A stretch of DNA of 64,000 bases from CAZBEL01 sp964628055 (GTDB lineage Bacteria > Fidelibacterota > Marinisomatia > Marinisomatales > TCS56), in NCBI GenBank assembly GCA_964628055.1, contig CAZVNL010000007.1, positions 7,485 through 71,484 on the forward strand. Reading direction: 5' to 3'. How positions within the stretch are numbered: the stretch's first letter is position 1; every line of letters starts with the position of its first letter. Shown here in pieces: positions 24,656 to 33,670 of the stretch. Below the pieces are notes generated by a model that did no database searches, was not told where the DNA came from, and saw nothing but the letters and a program-made list of their open reading frames with translations. A program made the position numbers and the translations under genes.

Positions 24656-26655
24656 TGAATAAGTTGAAAAAAAGGTTGATGAAGATTTTCTTGTACCTGG
24701 TAGGTATCCTTGTTGTGGGGGTACTCCTGTTATTGATCACCACCGAGTACACTTCCCGGCCTAAATTTTGTTCTTCGTGCCATTACATGGAACCCTACGT
24801 AGAAGGATGGAAAAGCTCCACTCATAAACAGGTAGTCTGCACGGACTGTCATTTCGCCCCTGGATTCAAGTCGAAGATGAGGGGGAAATTTACCGCTCTG
24901 TCCATGTTGGTGAATTACATGACCGGGATTTACAAAAAAAGTAAACCCTGGGCGGAAATCACCGATGAAAGTTGTCTGCGCTCCGGGTGTCATTCAAAAC
25001 GGCTATTGCAAGGAAAGGTTTTGTTTAAGAAAGGTATCATTTTTGACCACCTACCCCATTTGACGAAGCTGCGTCGCGGGAAAAAACTGCGCTGCACCAG
25101 TTGTCATTCCCAGATCGTGCAGGGAGAACACATTTCCGTTACCGAAACCACCTGTTTCTTATGTCATTTTAAAAAGTCGGCGATCACCAAACCGATCAAT
25201 AATTGTACTCAATGCCATGAAGCACCAGTTGCCACAGAGGACCAACCCAATATAAAATACGATCATACCTTTGTGAAACAAAACCAGATTGAGTGCCAGA
25301 AATGTCATGGTAATATGCAAGTGGGTGATGGCGTAGTTCCCAAAGAACGCTGTAGTTCCTGCCATGCGGAAATTGCCAAAATCAACCGTTTCAAAGATGT
25401 GGACTTCATTCATAAAAACCATGTCACCGATCACAAGATAGAATGCCAAATCTGCCACCTGGCTATCCAGCATAAATCAATTTCAAGAACGGTAGATATT
25501 AAACCAGATTGTAACAATTGTCACGAATCGGAGCACATTGAACAACTGACTTTGTTCATTGGTAAAAGCAACTACAGTGATGTGAGCATACCCAACCCCA
25601 TGTTCAATGCTGGATTGAACTGCAAGGCTTGTCATATTTTCCATAAATATGAGGGAGGGGTCAGTGGTTTAAGCCAGTCCACGGTGGCCAAGGGGGAGTC
25701 CTGTGAGAAATGCCACGGAAAGGGGTATGCCAAGCTCTTTAACCGGTGGGAAGAAATCATGCAACAGAAGGTGGATGCCATCGGGGAGCAGATCCAGGTC
25801 GCCCAAAAAATGATTTCCCAGGCTACCGCACCCTCAGAAGCGCTGGGCGAGGTCGATCGCTACTTTAAAAAGGCCGTTTTCAACTATCAGTTAGTCAAAC
25901 GGGGAAATATTGTCCACAATATCGTTTTTTCTGACCAACTGTTGGTGGAGGCCTCCCGGGATCTAGACAGCTCCCTGGCGCAAATAGGCGTCGAAACGAC
26001 GTTTCCCCATGTGTCCCTTTATAGTGAAATGGTTCCACCCCAATGCAAGAATTGCCATTATGGTCAGGAAGAGATCACGGTGGAAGCCTTCGGGATTCAG
26101 TTCCCCCACAACATTCATATTGTTGAGCAAAGACTTCCCTGTTCCAAATGCCATTCCAATTACCAACGTCACGGTGAAACGATTATTTCCAAGAGCGAGT
26201 GCTTGCAATGTCATCATACGCAGGAGAGTGTAGCCTGCGAGGATTGCCACACCCTCCAGGCCCAGGTTTATCAGGGGACCGTTGCCTTTGCCTCGGAGCC
26301 GACTCCCGACGTAATGGCCCTGGAAGGGGTGGAATGCCGTGCCTGTCATGGTGGAAGTGACGCGGCTGTACGCAGAGCCCAGGGTTCTGATTGCGCCGAG
26401 TGTCACGATGAAGAGTACGATGAACAACTAACGGAATGGCAACAGTCCACAAAACAAGCCTTGGCGGCGCTCACTAAAATTTTGTCCAGCGATACGACCG
26501 GTATCTGGTACCAAGAAAATAAAGCGCTTTTAGATAAAGTCCGAACCGGCATTGAGCAGATGGAGGCCGATCGGAGTTTAGGTGCCCATAACAATGAACT
26601 GATTACAGAGACACTTCAGGAATATGATGAGCTTATTAAAGGAATTGTGGAGTAG
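24655..26655 (+). CDS. 18-heme NapC/NirT-type membrane-anchored cytochrome c
   Basis: 666 residues. One N-terminal membrane helix (about 10-30) and the NapC/NirT signature CSSCHYMEPYVEGW, followed by CTDCHFAPG. There are 18 heme motifs: 17 CxxCH and one CX4CH (CLRSGCH near residue 104). A heme-free helical segment (about 365-450) splits hemes 12 and 13 and could be a coiled coil; a second helical tail ends the protein. NapC-type proteins oxidise menaquinol; ImcH of Geobacter is a heptaheme relative. This one is unusually long. It begins in the last codon of the CbcL-like gene (TAATG). Confidence 0.88.
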   Translation: MNKLKKRLMKIFLYLVGILVVGVLLLLITTEYTSRPKFCSSCHYMEPYVEGWKSSTHKQVVCTDCHFAPGFKSKMRGKFTALSMLVNYMTGIYKKSKPWAEITDESCLRSGCHSKRLLQGKVLFKKGIIFDHLPHLTKLRRGKKLRCTSCHSQIVQGEHISVTETTCFLCHFKKSAITKPINNCTQCHEAPVATEDQPNIKYDHTFVKQNQIECQKCHGNMQVGDGVVPKERCSSCHAEIAKINRFKDVDFIHKNHVTDHKIECQICHLAIQHKSISRTVDIKPDCNNCHESEHIEQLTLFIGKSNYSDVSIPNPMFNAGLNCKACHIFHKYEGGVSGLSQSTVAKGESCEKCHGKGYAKLFNRWEEIMQQKVDAIGEQIQVAQKMISQATAPSEALGEVDRYFKKAVFNYQLVKRGNIVHNIVFSDQLLVEASRDLDSSLAQIGVETTFPHVSLYSEMVPPQCKNCHYGQEEITVEAFGIQFPHNIHIVEQRLPCSKCHSNYQRHGETIISKSECLQCHHTQESVACEDCHTLQAQVYQGTVAFASEPTPDVMALEGVECRACHGGSDAAVRRAQGSDCAECHDEEYDEQLTEWQQSTKQALAALTKILSSDTTGIWYQENKALLDKVRTGIEQMEADRSLGAHNNELITETLQEYDELIKGIVE

Positions 26656-27448
26656 GGTGTATGAGCATTTGGTTAAACGGCCTGGAGTCAATGATGGAGG
26701 TCCTAAAATAACAATGAAGAAGTTGCCTGAACAGATTACCAGGTTGGCGGTGGTGTTTGGTGTTTTCATTACACTGATAGTTGTCGTGCGGGTGTTTATC
26801 CTGCCGGCGGAGTTAAAGGAGACCGGGATCAACCGCAAAACCGCCATTAAACGGGAGCTGGCCAAGCCCGCCCGTTATGCCGGCGCCCATGCCTGTGCTG
26901 AGTGCCACGAAGATGAATATGAGACCAAGAAGGCCGGTTATCATGCAAATCTGGCCTGTGAGACCTGCCATGGTGCTTTGCGCGCCCATACGGAGAATCC
27001 CGATGAGGATATCCCCTTTTTACCCCAGACGCGGGAATTCTGTCCGGTGTGCCATACTTACAACCTCTCCCGGCCCACTGGTTATCCGCAAATCAACCCC
27101 ATCGCCCATAATCCCCTGAAGCCATGTAGCCAATGCCATAACCCCCACGACCCGGTGCCTCCTGAAGTGCCGCAGACGTGTTCTGCCTGCCACGCCCAGA
27201 TCGTCAGGACGAAAGCCGTATCCCACCATGTGGGCTTGGAATGCACCGTGTGTCATGAGGTGCCGGAAGAACACCGCATCAATCCGCGTTCGGTAAAACC
27301 CAGTAAACCGGCGGAGCGGACATTTTGCGCTCAATGTCATGGCTTTGGATCCAAGGTAGTAGGCCCACCTAAAATTGACCTTGAGACCCATGGAGAAAAG
27401 TATCTCTGCTGGCAATGCCACTATCCACACCTACCGGAGGTGAAATAA
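26624..27448 (+). CDS. Membrane-anchored 8-heme cytochrome c
   Basis: 274 residues with one N-terminal membrane helix (about 40-58) and eight CxxCH motifs: CAECH, CETCH, CPVCH, CSQCH, CSACH, CTVCH, CAQCH, CWQCH. The start is uncertain. ATG 26624 overlaps the preceding gene by 32 bp; ATG 26714 lies 13 bp after GGAGG and would still keep the helix. The first choice adds a basic cytoplasmic tail that reads like coding sequence. Its stop overlaps the following ferredoxin start by 1 bp (TAATG), so the two and NrfD form a three-gene module. DsrJ- and HmcA-like roles are analogies only. Confidence 0.82.
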   Translation: MMSLLKELWSRVYEHLVKRPGVNDGGPKITMKKLPEQITRLAVVFGVFITLIVVVRVFILPAELKETGINRKTAIKRELAKPARYAGAHACAECHEDEYETKKAGYHANLACETCHGALRAHTENPDEDIPFLPQTREFCPVCHTYNLSRPTGYPQINPIAHNPLKPCSQCHNPHDPVPPEVPQTCSACHAQIVRTKAVSHHVGLECTVCHEVPEEHRINPRSVKPSKPAERTFCAQCHGFGSKVVGPPKIDLETHGEKYLCWQCHYPHLPEVK

Positions 27449-28194
27449 TGAACCGCAGATCTTTCTTTCAGAAGTTATTTTATTTACTCACCGTGAGTGG
27501 TCTCTTTGGTCCCTGGTTTTCGCGCCTATTTGCCAGGAATGTAAAGGGCGATGTCAACAGACCCACCAAGCGCTTTGGCATGGGAGTTCAGGTCGACAAG
27601 TGTATCGGTTGTGGCCAGTGCGTGGTGGCCTGCAAGACGGAAAATGCCGTTCCCCAAGCGCCCATCTATTATCGCACGTGGGTAGAACGCTATCTTATCA
27701 AGCAGGATAGAACGGTGGAAGTGCAATGCAAGGATGGCGGCGCCGGGGTCTATTCCGCGGATATCGAGGAAAAGGATATTCTACGCAGCTTTTTTGTCCC
27801 CAAATTATGCAACCATTGTGATCATCCGCCGTGCGCCCAGGTGTGTCCGGTGGGGGCGACTTTCCAGACCGCCGAGGGGATCGTCCTGGTGGATGCCAAG
27901 CGATGCATTGGGTGCAGTTATTGCATTCAGGCCTGCCCCTATGGCGCCCGTTATATGCATCCGGTAACTCGTACCGCCGATAAATGTACCTTGTGTTACC
28001 ATAGAATTAATACGGGCCTATTGCCAGCCTGTGTGGAGGTGTGCCCCACCCAGGCCCGGGTTTTTGGCGATTTGTCCTCCGGAGCCAGTCCTTTGACACG
28101 CTTGCGCCGGATGAAGAAAATCCATGTCCTGAAACCCTCCTTGAACACCGAACCGAAAGTTTTTTACACCGACCTTGATGGAGAGGTAACATGA
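27448..28194 (+). CDS. Tat-exported four-cluster ferredoxin (HybA/DsrO-like)
   Basis: 248 residues. A Tat-type N-terminus (NRRSFFQKLFYLL) and four cysteine groups: CIGCGQCVVAC; CNHCDHPPCAQVC; CIGCSYCIQAC; and CTLC with CVEVC. A 15-residue insertion after the first group (VQCKDGGAGVY) includes an extra cysteine. It overlaps the NrfD start (ATGA) and receives electrons from it, passing them to the 8-heme protein (inference). Unlike the first ferredoxin at 13177 it has its own export signal. Confidence 0.93.
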   Translation: MNRRSFFQKLFYLLTVSGLFGPWFSRLFARNVKGDVNRPTKRFGMGVQVDKCIGCGQCVVACKTENAVPQAPIYYRTWVERYLIKQDRTVEVQCKDGGAGVYSADIEEKDILRSFFVPKLCNHCDHPPCAQVCPVGATFQTAEGIVLVDAKRCIGCSYCIQACPYGARYMHPVTRTADKCTLCYHRINTGLLPACVEVCPTQARVFGDLSSGASPLTRLRRMKKIHVLKPSLNTEPKVFYTDLDGEVT

Positions 28195-29408
28195 ACACCG
28201 AGGCAGTAAATACATTCAATTCCCTGATCAGACAAACAATCGGTTTTGTTTTTCCTAATGAAATCGAAATCCACTGGTCCATCCTGATCGTAGTCTATCC
28301 CTACATAACCGGGTTAGTGGCTGGTGCGTTTATTCTGGCCTCCCTGGTAAAAATCTTCAACGTGAAGGAAGTGCAGCCGACCTACCGGTTATCGTTGCTC
28401 ACTGCCCTAGCTTTTCTGATTGTGGCCCCCATGCCCCTATTATTGCATTTAAAACACCCCTTACGTTCTTATGAGATATTCCTTACCCCCAATCTGAGTT
28501 CAGCCATGGCCATGTTTGGTTTTGTGTATGCCTGGTACTTGCTGGTGGTGTTGTTGCTGGAGATCTGGTTTGATTACCGCAAAGACCTCATCATCTGGAG
28601 CCGCACAGCCCGCGTCCCCCTGAATTGGTTCTATAAAATCGTTTCCCTCTTTTCCACGGATACCAGTGATAAAGCCGTGGCTTTCGATAAGAAAATGATC
28701 AAAGCCATTACCGTCATCGGTATTCCCTCCGCCTTTATTCTCCACGGTTACGTGGGCTTCATCTTTGGATCGGTGAAGGCCAACCCGTGGTGGAGTAGTG
28801 TCCTCATACCAATTGTGTTCCTATTTTCCGCCATCGTATCCGGTATTGCCCTGATCCTGTTATTGTATATGATTATTATTCCTACCCGGCGAGAGCCCAT
28901 CAATATGGCCTGTCTGGACAAAATCGCTTCCTATTTGCTCTATGCGGTTATCGTGGACTTCTCACTGGAAGTGCTGGATTTTATCCACCGACTTTACGAG
29001 AGTGAAGAGTCTATTGAGATTCTCACCGATATGGTGGTCAATAAGCTGTTCGTGAGTCTGGTGGTTCTCCAGGTTCTGTTAGGAATGCTGCTGCCCCTGG
29101 GGGTGCTCATTAGCGTTAAACTATTCCGATTCAACCAGGAATTGCGAAAACTCCTTTACTTCATGTCGGCAATTCTCATCCAGGTGGGCATTTTTACCAC
29201 CCGCTGGAATGTGGTTATGGGCGGGCAGATGTTCTCCAAGAGTTTTCGTGGTTTAACGTCTTCTAAAATCGAGATCTGGGGTGTGGAAGGTCTTTTATCA
29301 GCGTTAGTCCTGCTCATTTTACCATTCATTATTCTGGCGATCCTATTAGCGCTTTTCCCACCCTGGAAGAAGAAACCCGCCGACGAAGCAGTGACACCCT
29401 CCGAATAA
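28191..29408 (+). CDS. NrfD/DsrP-type quinone-reactive membrane subunit
   Basis: 405 residues with about ten helices. NrfD-typical features include EIHWSILIVVYPYITGLVAGAF at the start and GYVGFIFGSVKANPWW near 184-199 (compare HybB/DsrP). A menaquinol site is expected on the periplasmic side. It differs clearly from the NrfD at 13863, so the window holds two independent NrfD modules. It is the last gene of a run of overlapping genes from 18719; a strong terminator follows at 29471. Confidence 0.9.
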   Translation: MNTEAVNTFNSLIRQTIGFVFPNEIEIHWSILIVVYPYITGLVAGAFILASLVKIFNVKEVQPTYRLSLLTALAFLIVAPMPLLLHLKHPLRSYEIFLTPNLSSAMAMFGFVYAWYLLVVLLLEIWFDYRKDLIIWSRTARVPLNWFYKIVSLFSTDTSDKAVAFDKKMIKAITVIGIPSAFILHGYVGFIFGSVKANPWWSSVLIPIVFLFSAIVSGIALILLLYMIIIPTRREPINMACLDKIASYLLYAVIVDFSLEVLDFIHRLYESEESIEILTDMVVNKLFVSLVVLQVLLGMLLPLGVLISVKLFRFNQELRKLLYFMSAILIQVGIFTTRWNVVMGGQMFSKSFRGLTSSKIEIWGVEGLLSALVLLILPFIILAILLALFPPWKKKPADEAVTPSE

Positions 29409-29470
29409 CATTCTGGCAAAGGCGTAATCAAATATAATGTGATAAAGTAGCCATTTCAGGATATTTGGCG

Positions 29471-29507
29471 AAGGGAGGTAGGCCTCGGTCTATCTCCCTT
29501 TGTCTTA
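29471..29507 (+). terminator. Rho-independent terminator of the cytochrome operon
   Basis: Arms 29471-29481 (AAGGGAGGTAG) and 29490-29500 (CTATCTCCCTT) pair over 11 bp with one G-T, an 8-nt loop, then TTTGTCTT. It lies 63 bp after the NrfD stop. Confidence 0.8.
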
Positions 29508-29912
29508 TGCTATAAGGGTCTCAATTTTGGTTTATTAGGTTTAAGTGAGAGGCCGGGGGAAATAATAAAGGGGATGAATGCGATTGATACAACCTTTGTG
29601 AATTGAGAGGGGCAATAACACAAGGGTTGGAGAAGGTAAAGAGGGGAATCGTCTTCTCCCCGGTTTCTATTTCTTTTCATACGTTGGTAAATAGCCTTTC
29701 TACAGGCAACCAAAAGGAGGGAGAAATGCGATGAAAAGAAGGCCCGAAACCTGGCATCAAATCGCACCCATCACCCAATTGTCAATAAAACGTAATATTT
29801 AAGATAACTCGCTCCAAATATACCAATATTTCTCAATTATATGCAACTGGTAGGAAGCGTTTAATTGATTTCATTTGGTACCCCCGGTAGAATTTTAGTA
29901 AGTTGCCTGGAA
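29508..29912 (+). other. Gene-free stretch before the M1 aminopeptidase
   Basis: About 400 bp with no supported gene. A TTG at 29865, in frame and with AGGAAG upstream, is an alternative start that would add 16 residues to the peptidase. I see no repeat or RNA gene. Confidence 0.4.
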
Positions 29913-32414
29913 ATGAATTGGGCTCATTTTACACGATTGCTTCCCTTCTTGTTTTTTGCCTACCTCGGGGCTGCCTCACAATCGCCCTATCATCCTACCC
30001 CCGACAGGGATTATGACCTGCAACACATGGCCATTGAGGTAACAATTGACCTAGAGGAAAAGACATTGGAAGGAAGCGTTACCCATGTCTTAAGTCCCCT
30101 GGCCGACGAGTTGGGACAGCTATCTTTTGATTCAGAATCTACCACTATCCACCGGGTGGTGTTGAACGGCTCAATAGACCTGGACTTCCAGTTGGTGGAT
30201 AAAAAGCTCTGGATAGACTTAGATCAAAATTATGGCTGGAAGGATACCCTCCAGCTCACCATTACCTTTACTTCCCAGCCCCAATTGGGTTTTTACTTTG
30301 TGCACCCTGATTCAGTTTATCCTGAGAAACAGCTCCAGGGTTGGTCCCAGGGGGAGGATATGGACAATCACTATTGGATACCCCTTTATGATTATCCTAA
30401 TGATAAGGCCACCTGGGAGTGCCGGGTAACCGTGGACACGCCCTTGGTTGCCATTTCCAATGGGGAATTGGTGAGTGCCACCACTCACGGGTCCCAGAGA
30501 ACATTCTATTGGCGGGAAAACACTCCCAACGTGAGTTATCTATTGGCCATTGCTGTCGGGCGTTATCAAAAGGTCGCCGATCATTACGGGGATCTTCCCG
30601 TGAATTACTGGGTCTACCAGCGCCACACCCCGGAGGATGCTCGACGTTCCTTTGGCAAAACACCGGCCATGATCCAATTTTTCGGTAAACTCACGGGAGT
30701 CGAGTTCCCTTTCGAAAAGTACGATCAGGTGCTGATTGATGATTTTATGTGGGGTGGGATGGAAAATGTTACCTGTACTTTTCAGACCGATCGAACCATG
30801 CATACCGAGGCCGCCCGTCCCCATCAGAGCAGTGACGGACTCGTAGCCCACGAGTTGGCCCATCAGTGGTTCGGAGATTATTTAACTACCCGTAATTGGG
30901 CCAACATCTGGCTGAACGAAGGTTTTGCCACCTATTTGGCCATGGTATGGCAGGAGCATGACACCGGGTTGGAAGCAGCCGAGTATTCCCGCTATTGGCA
31001 ACTCCGCAGTGTAGCCTGGGCGGATGGGTCTCATCGTCGCCCCACGGTTCAGTATTACTACGATAGTTCCATGGAGCTTTTTGACGCCAACGTTTACGGG
31101 AAGGGGAGTATTATTCTCAACATGTTACGGCACTACTTGGGGGAGGCAGCCTTCTGGCGGGCCATCCGGTATTACACCCGGGAGAACGGCGGTTCCAACG
31201 TAGAAACGACCGATTTGAAAAAGGCTTTTGAGGTAGTCACCGGGAAGAACTTATACTGGTTTTTTGACCAATGGGTCTATAAAGCCGGGCTACCAAAATT
31301 GGAGGTAAAAACCCGTTATGATCGTCGCAACAAGCTGGTGAACATAACCCTGACGCAGAGTTCCATCGGTAAGGAGGAGGTGCTTTACAAGCTGCCCATG
31401 ACGGTGCTCATCGACGATGGTGACTTGCGTCGGGAAACCATCTTTTTCGAGGAGTCGGAAGGCACGTTTACTTTTCCTGCCCAACATCCCCCCAAGATGG
31501 TAATCGTGGATGAAGGGTGGCAGATTCCCAAGTACATGACCTTTAAAAAACGGCCTGCTGAATTGATTTATCAATTAGAACATGCACCGCAGGTTTTGGA
31601 TCGTATTTGGGCCGCCCGGGAACTGAGCAAACTCCACGCCACCAAAGCCATTGCCGAAGCCCTTATAGGCTCCGTGAAGCAGGATCCCGTCTGGGGAGTC
31701 CGGGTAGAAGCGGCCAATGCCTTCAAGACCCTGAAACCCAGGCAGGGCTACCGACAATTATTGTCTACCTTACAGGATCAGGACCCGCGCGTGCTCACGG
31801 CCTGCATTAAAGCTTTGGGAATTTATGCCGAACCCGTCGTGCGGGATACTTTACTTGCCCTTCTTCACCGCGATAAGCACGAATACGTCATCAGTGCAGC
31901 CCTGGAAGCTTTAACCAAAGTGGACTACGATTCAGCCCTCCAGATTGTCGACTGGGCCCTGCAACAGGATGCCCATGAAGAAGTGATTCGTCGCGCGGCT
32001 ATCAATGTCCTCGGAGAGCGTAAAACGGAAGAGAACTACCAGCGCCTGCTTTCCCTATCGGCCTACGGAGGAACAACCTACAATGCCCGTCCTGCAGCGG
32101 TAAACGCCCTGTCTTCCTTTGGGGAAAAATATCCGGAATTGGTGGCAACTGCCGTAGACTGGCTGGAAGATCCAAACTGGCAGGTGCGAAGAAGCGCCTT
32201 TTATATTATCGGAAAATATGGTCAAAAGGAACACTTGAATGCTGCCCTGACCGTCATCCAAAACGAGGCGCGGAGTACCCGAATGGTGAAGATGATGGAA
32301 AACCTACTCCAGGACCGCATCAAGGGAGGGAAAAAACGCAAGGTCACCCGGAAAGAAGTTCGTGAATTGCAGGAAGTCTTAGACCAATTTAAGGAGATTA
32401 TCAGCGCGAGTTGA
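29913..32414 (+). CDS. M1-family zinc aminopeptidase with C-terminal HEAT-like repeats
   Basis: 833 residues from ATG 29913, which gives a clean signal peptide (ending near GAASQS). Zinc site HELAH at 313-317 and Glu336 in NEGF (HExxH-X18-E). The exopeptidase motif is GGMEN, 20-30 residues before it. Residues about 30-200 are the N-terminal beta domain; about 520-800 contain helical repeats of the HEAT/PBS type (for example DPRVLTACIKALG, WQVRRSAFYIIGKYG). The protein is probably periplasmic or surface-exposed and releases amino acids from peptides. It stands alone, after a terminator. Confidence 0.9.
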   Translation: MNWAHFTRLLPFLFFAYLGAASQSPYHPTPDRDYDLQHMAIEVTIDLEEKTLEGSVTHVLSPLADELGQLSFDSESTTIHRVVLNGSIDLDFQLVDKKLWIDLDQNYGWKDTLQLTITFTSQPQLGFYFVHPDSVYPEKQLQGWSQGEDMDNHYWIPLYDYPNDKATWECRVTVDTPLVAISNGELVSATTHGSQRTFYWRENTPNVSYLLAIAVGRYQKVADHYGDLPVNYWVYQRHTPEDARRSFGKTPAMIQFFGKLTGVEFPFEKYDQVLIDDFMWGGMENVTCTFQTDRTMHTEAARPHQSSDGLVAHELAHQWFGDYLTTRNWANIWLNEGFATYLAMVWQEHDTGLEAAEYSRYWQLRSVAWADGSHRRPTVQYYYDSSMELFDANVYGKGSIILNMLRHYLGEAAFWRAIRYYTRENGGSNVETTDLKKAFEVVTGKNLYWFFDQWVYKAGLPKLEVKTRYDRRNKLVNITLTQSSIGKEEVLYKLPMTVLIDDGDLRRETIFFEESEGTFTFPAQHPPKMVIVDEGWQIPKYMTFKKRPAELIYQLEHAPQVLDRIWAARELSKLHATKAIAEALIGSVKQDPVWGVRVEAANAFKTLKPRQGYRQLLSTLQDQDPRVLTACIKALGIYAEPVVRDTLLALLHRDKHEYVISAALEALTKVDYDSALQIVDWALQQDAHEEVIRRAAINVLGERKTEENYQRLLSLSAYGGTTYNARPAAVNALSSFGEKYPELVATAVDWLEDPNWQVRRSAFYIIGKYGQKEHLNAALTVIQNEARSTRMVKMMENLLQDRIKGGKKRKVTRKEVRELQEVLDQFKEIISAS

Positions 32415-32526
32415 TTCACCGGTTCTTTCCCTTTTCTGCCGTTTCCAATTACACGACCCTTTTAACAGTGGGAAAACCCTTCTGGATGATGGTAAAGTCA
32501 AAGGAACTAACGCTTAGATTGGAACG

Positions 32527-33078
32527 GTGATTACAGATAAAAATAGCTGTTTAATCCTGATTGATGTACAGGGTAAATTGGCCTAAATCCAACCTGACAG
32601 TGAAGAGCTGTTCCGTAACCTGCGACTGTTGATTCAAGGAGTTCAACTGTTTACGCTCCCCATTATTTGGACCGAACACGTCCCGGAGAAGCTTGGACCC
32701 ACTATTCGCTCGCTTAAAGCGTTGTTTAAGGATCAAAAGCCGGTGGCCAAGTGTGAATTTAGTTGTGGGTAAAATGCCGCTTTCAATGCTGTATTGGACC
32801 GTCTGGATGTCACAACGGTACTCCTGGCCGGAATTGAAGCGCATGTCTGTATCTATCAAACCGCCGTGGACTTGTTGGAGAAGAACTACCGTGTAGAAGT
32901 AGTCGCGGATGCGGTCTCCTCCCGGAGGGCGTCTGATAAAGAAATCGGGTTGGAAAAGATTCGTTCGGCTGGTGCAGCCCTCACAACGGTAGAAATGGTA
33001 CTCTTTGAACTGCAACAGGTCTCCACTGGGGAACGATTCCGGCAGCTAATTCAATTAATAAAGCAGTCGGTACAGTAA
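32527..33078 (+). pseudogene. Isochorismatase-family hydrolase (YcaC-like), two in-frame stops
   Basis: A single open frame of 184 codons from GTG 32527 to TAA 33078, interrupted by TAA at 32584-32586 and at 32770-32772. Around the stops the family sequence is intact: LILIDVQGKLA, TLPIIWTEHVPEKLGPTIR, PVAKCEFSCG, LLAGIEAHVCIYQTAVDLL, VVADAVSSR, SAGAALTTVEMVLFEL. The catalytic set Asp (IDVQ), Lys (AKCEF) and Cys (HVC) is all present. No frameshift is seen, so decay looks recent, or the stops are sequencing errors. TAA is a normal stop in this window, so recoding is unlikely. Confidence 0.85.
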
Positions 33079-33207
33079 AATTGATGACGAAGAGATGGTA
33101 ATCAACATACACGGTAATAAATCAAAAAATCTTATTAAAATTTCTGTTAATGTTGGAACTTTTAGGTATTGAGAAGTTTAAATATCCCTCAGTAAGTTAA
33201 TCTGGTT

Positions 33208-33558
33208 ATGAAACATATCTTGACCCTTTCAACGTTGGTGTTTGCCCTGGGGGTAAGCGTCACTCCCTTTATATCCAAGGGAACCTGTGGCCGTTCCTGT
33301 TGCGATAACCAGACATCCATGAAGGCCTCTCTTACGGCCAATACCTGTGAGGTTTACTCGTCACAGTGTAGCACCCGGCCGGTCCTCTTTTTAATTGCTA
33401 CCCCGGAGAAAAGGTCTGTCCACTTGCACCTTGATCACTATTTCCAGGAAAAAATTTCGAGCGCTGAATATACTGTTGCTCCTCTACTTACTTTATTTAT
33501 GAATCAGGATGTGGGAATAAAAAGTTTTTCCCACTACCTGACACCCCTTCGGGTTTAG
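33208..33558 (+). CDS. Small exported Cys-rich protein (paralog 1)
   Basis: 116 residues. A signal peptide (about 1-22) then Cys27, 31, 32, 47 and 54, with a C-X6-C at the last pair, and an ending PLRV. The protein at 36824-37180 has the same plan (CxxCxC, then C-X6-C, ending PLRL) and a similar signal region (PFISK/PFVPK). I do not recognise the family. The cysteine pattern and location next to cytochrome c maturation and metal efflux genes suggest metal or heme handling (inference). Confidence 0.65.
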   Translation: MKHILTLSTLVFALGVSVTPFISKGTCGRSCCDNQTSMKASLTANTCEVYSSQCSTRPVLFLIATPEKRSVHLHLDHYFQEKISSAEYTVAPLLTLFMNQDVGIKSFSHYLTPLRV

Positions 33559-33670
33559 GGTCTCCCTCCATATCCAATCAACGGAATAGTAGGACTTAGA
33601 ATGGCCTATTCTTCCGTCAAGCTGTTACTCCTAATCCAAAACCCAATTCAAAAGGAATAAGGACCTAAAC

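Noticed and set aside
32551..33015. 154-codon minus-strand frame
   Set aside because: It lies antisense to the isochorismatase-family pseudogene, whose plus-strand frame has clear family motifs.
32527..33078. Stop-codon recoding (TAA as an amino acid)
   Set aside because: TAA terminates many intact genes in the window (for example 13863, 15212, 24655, 27448), so two TAA codons in one gene are better explained by decay or error.
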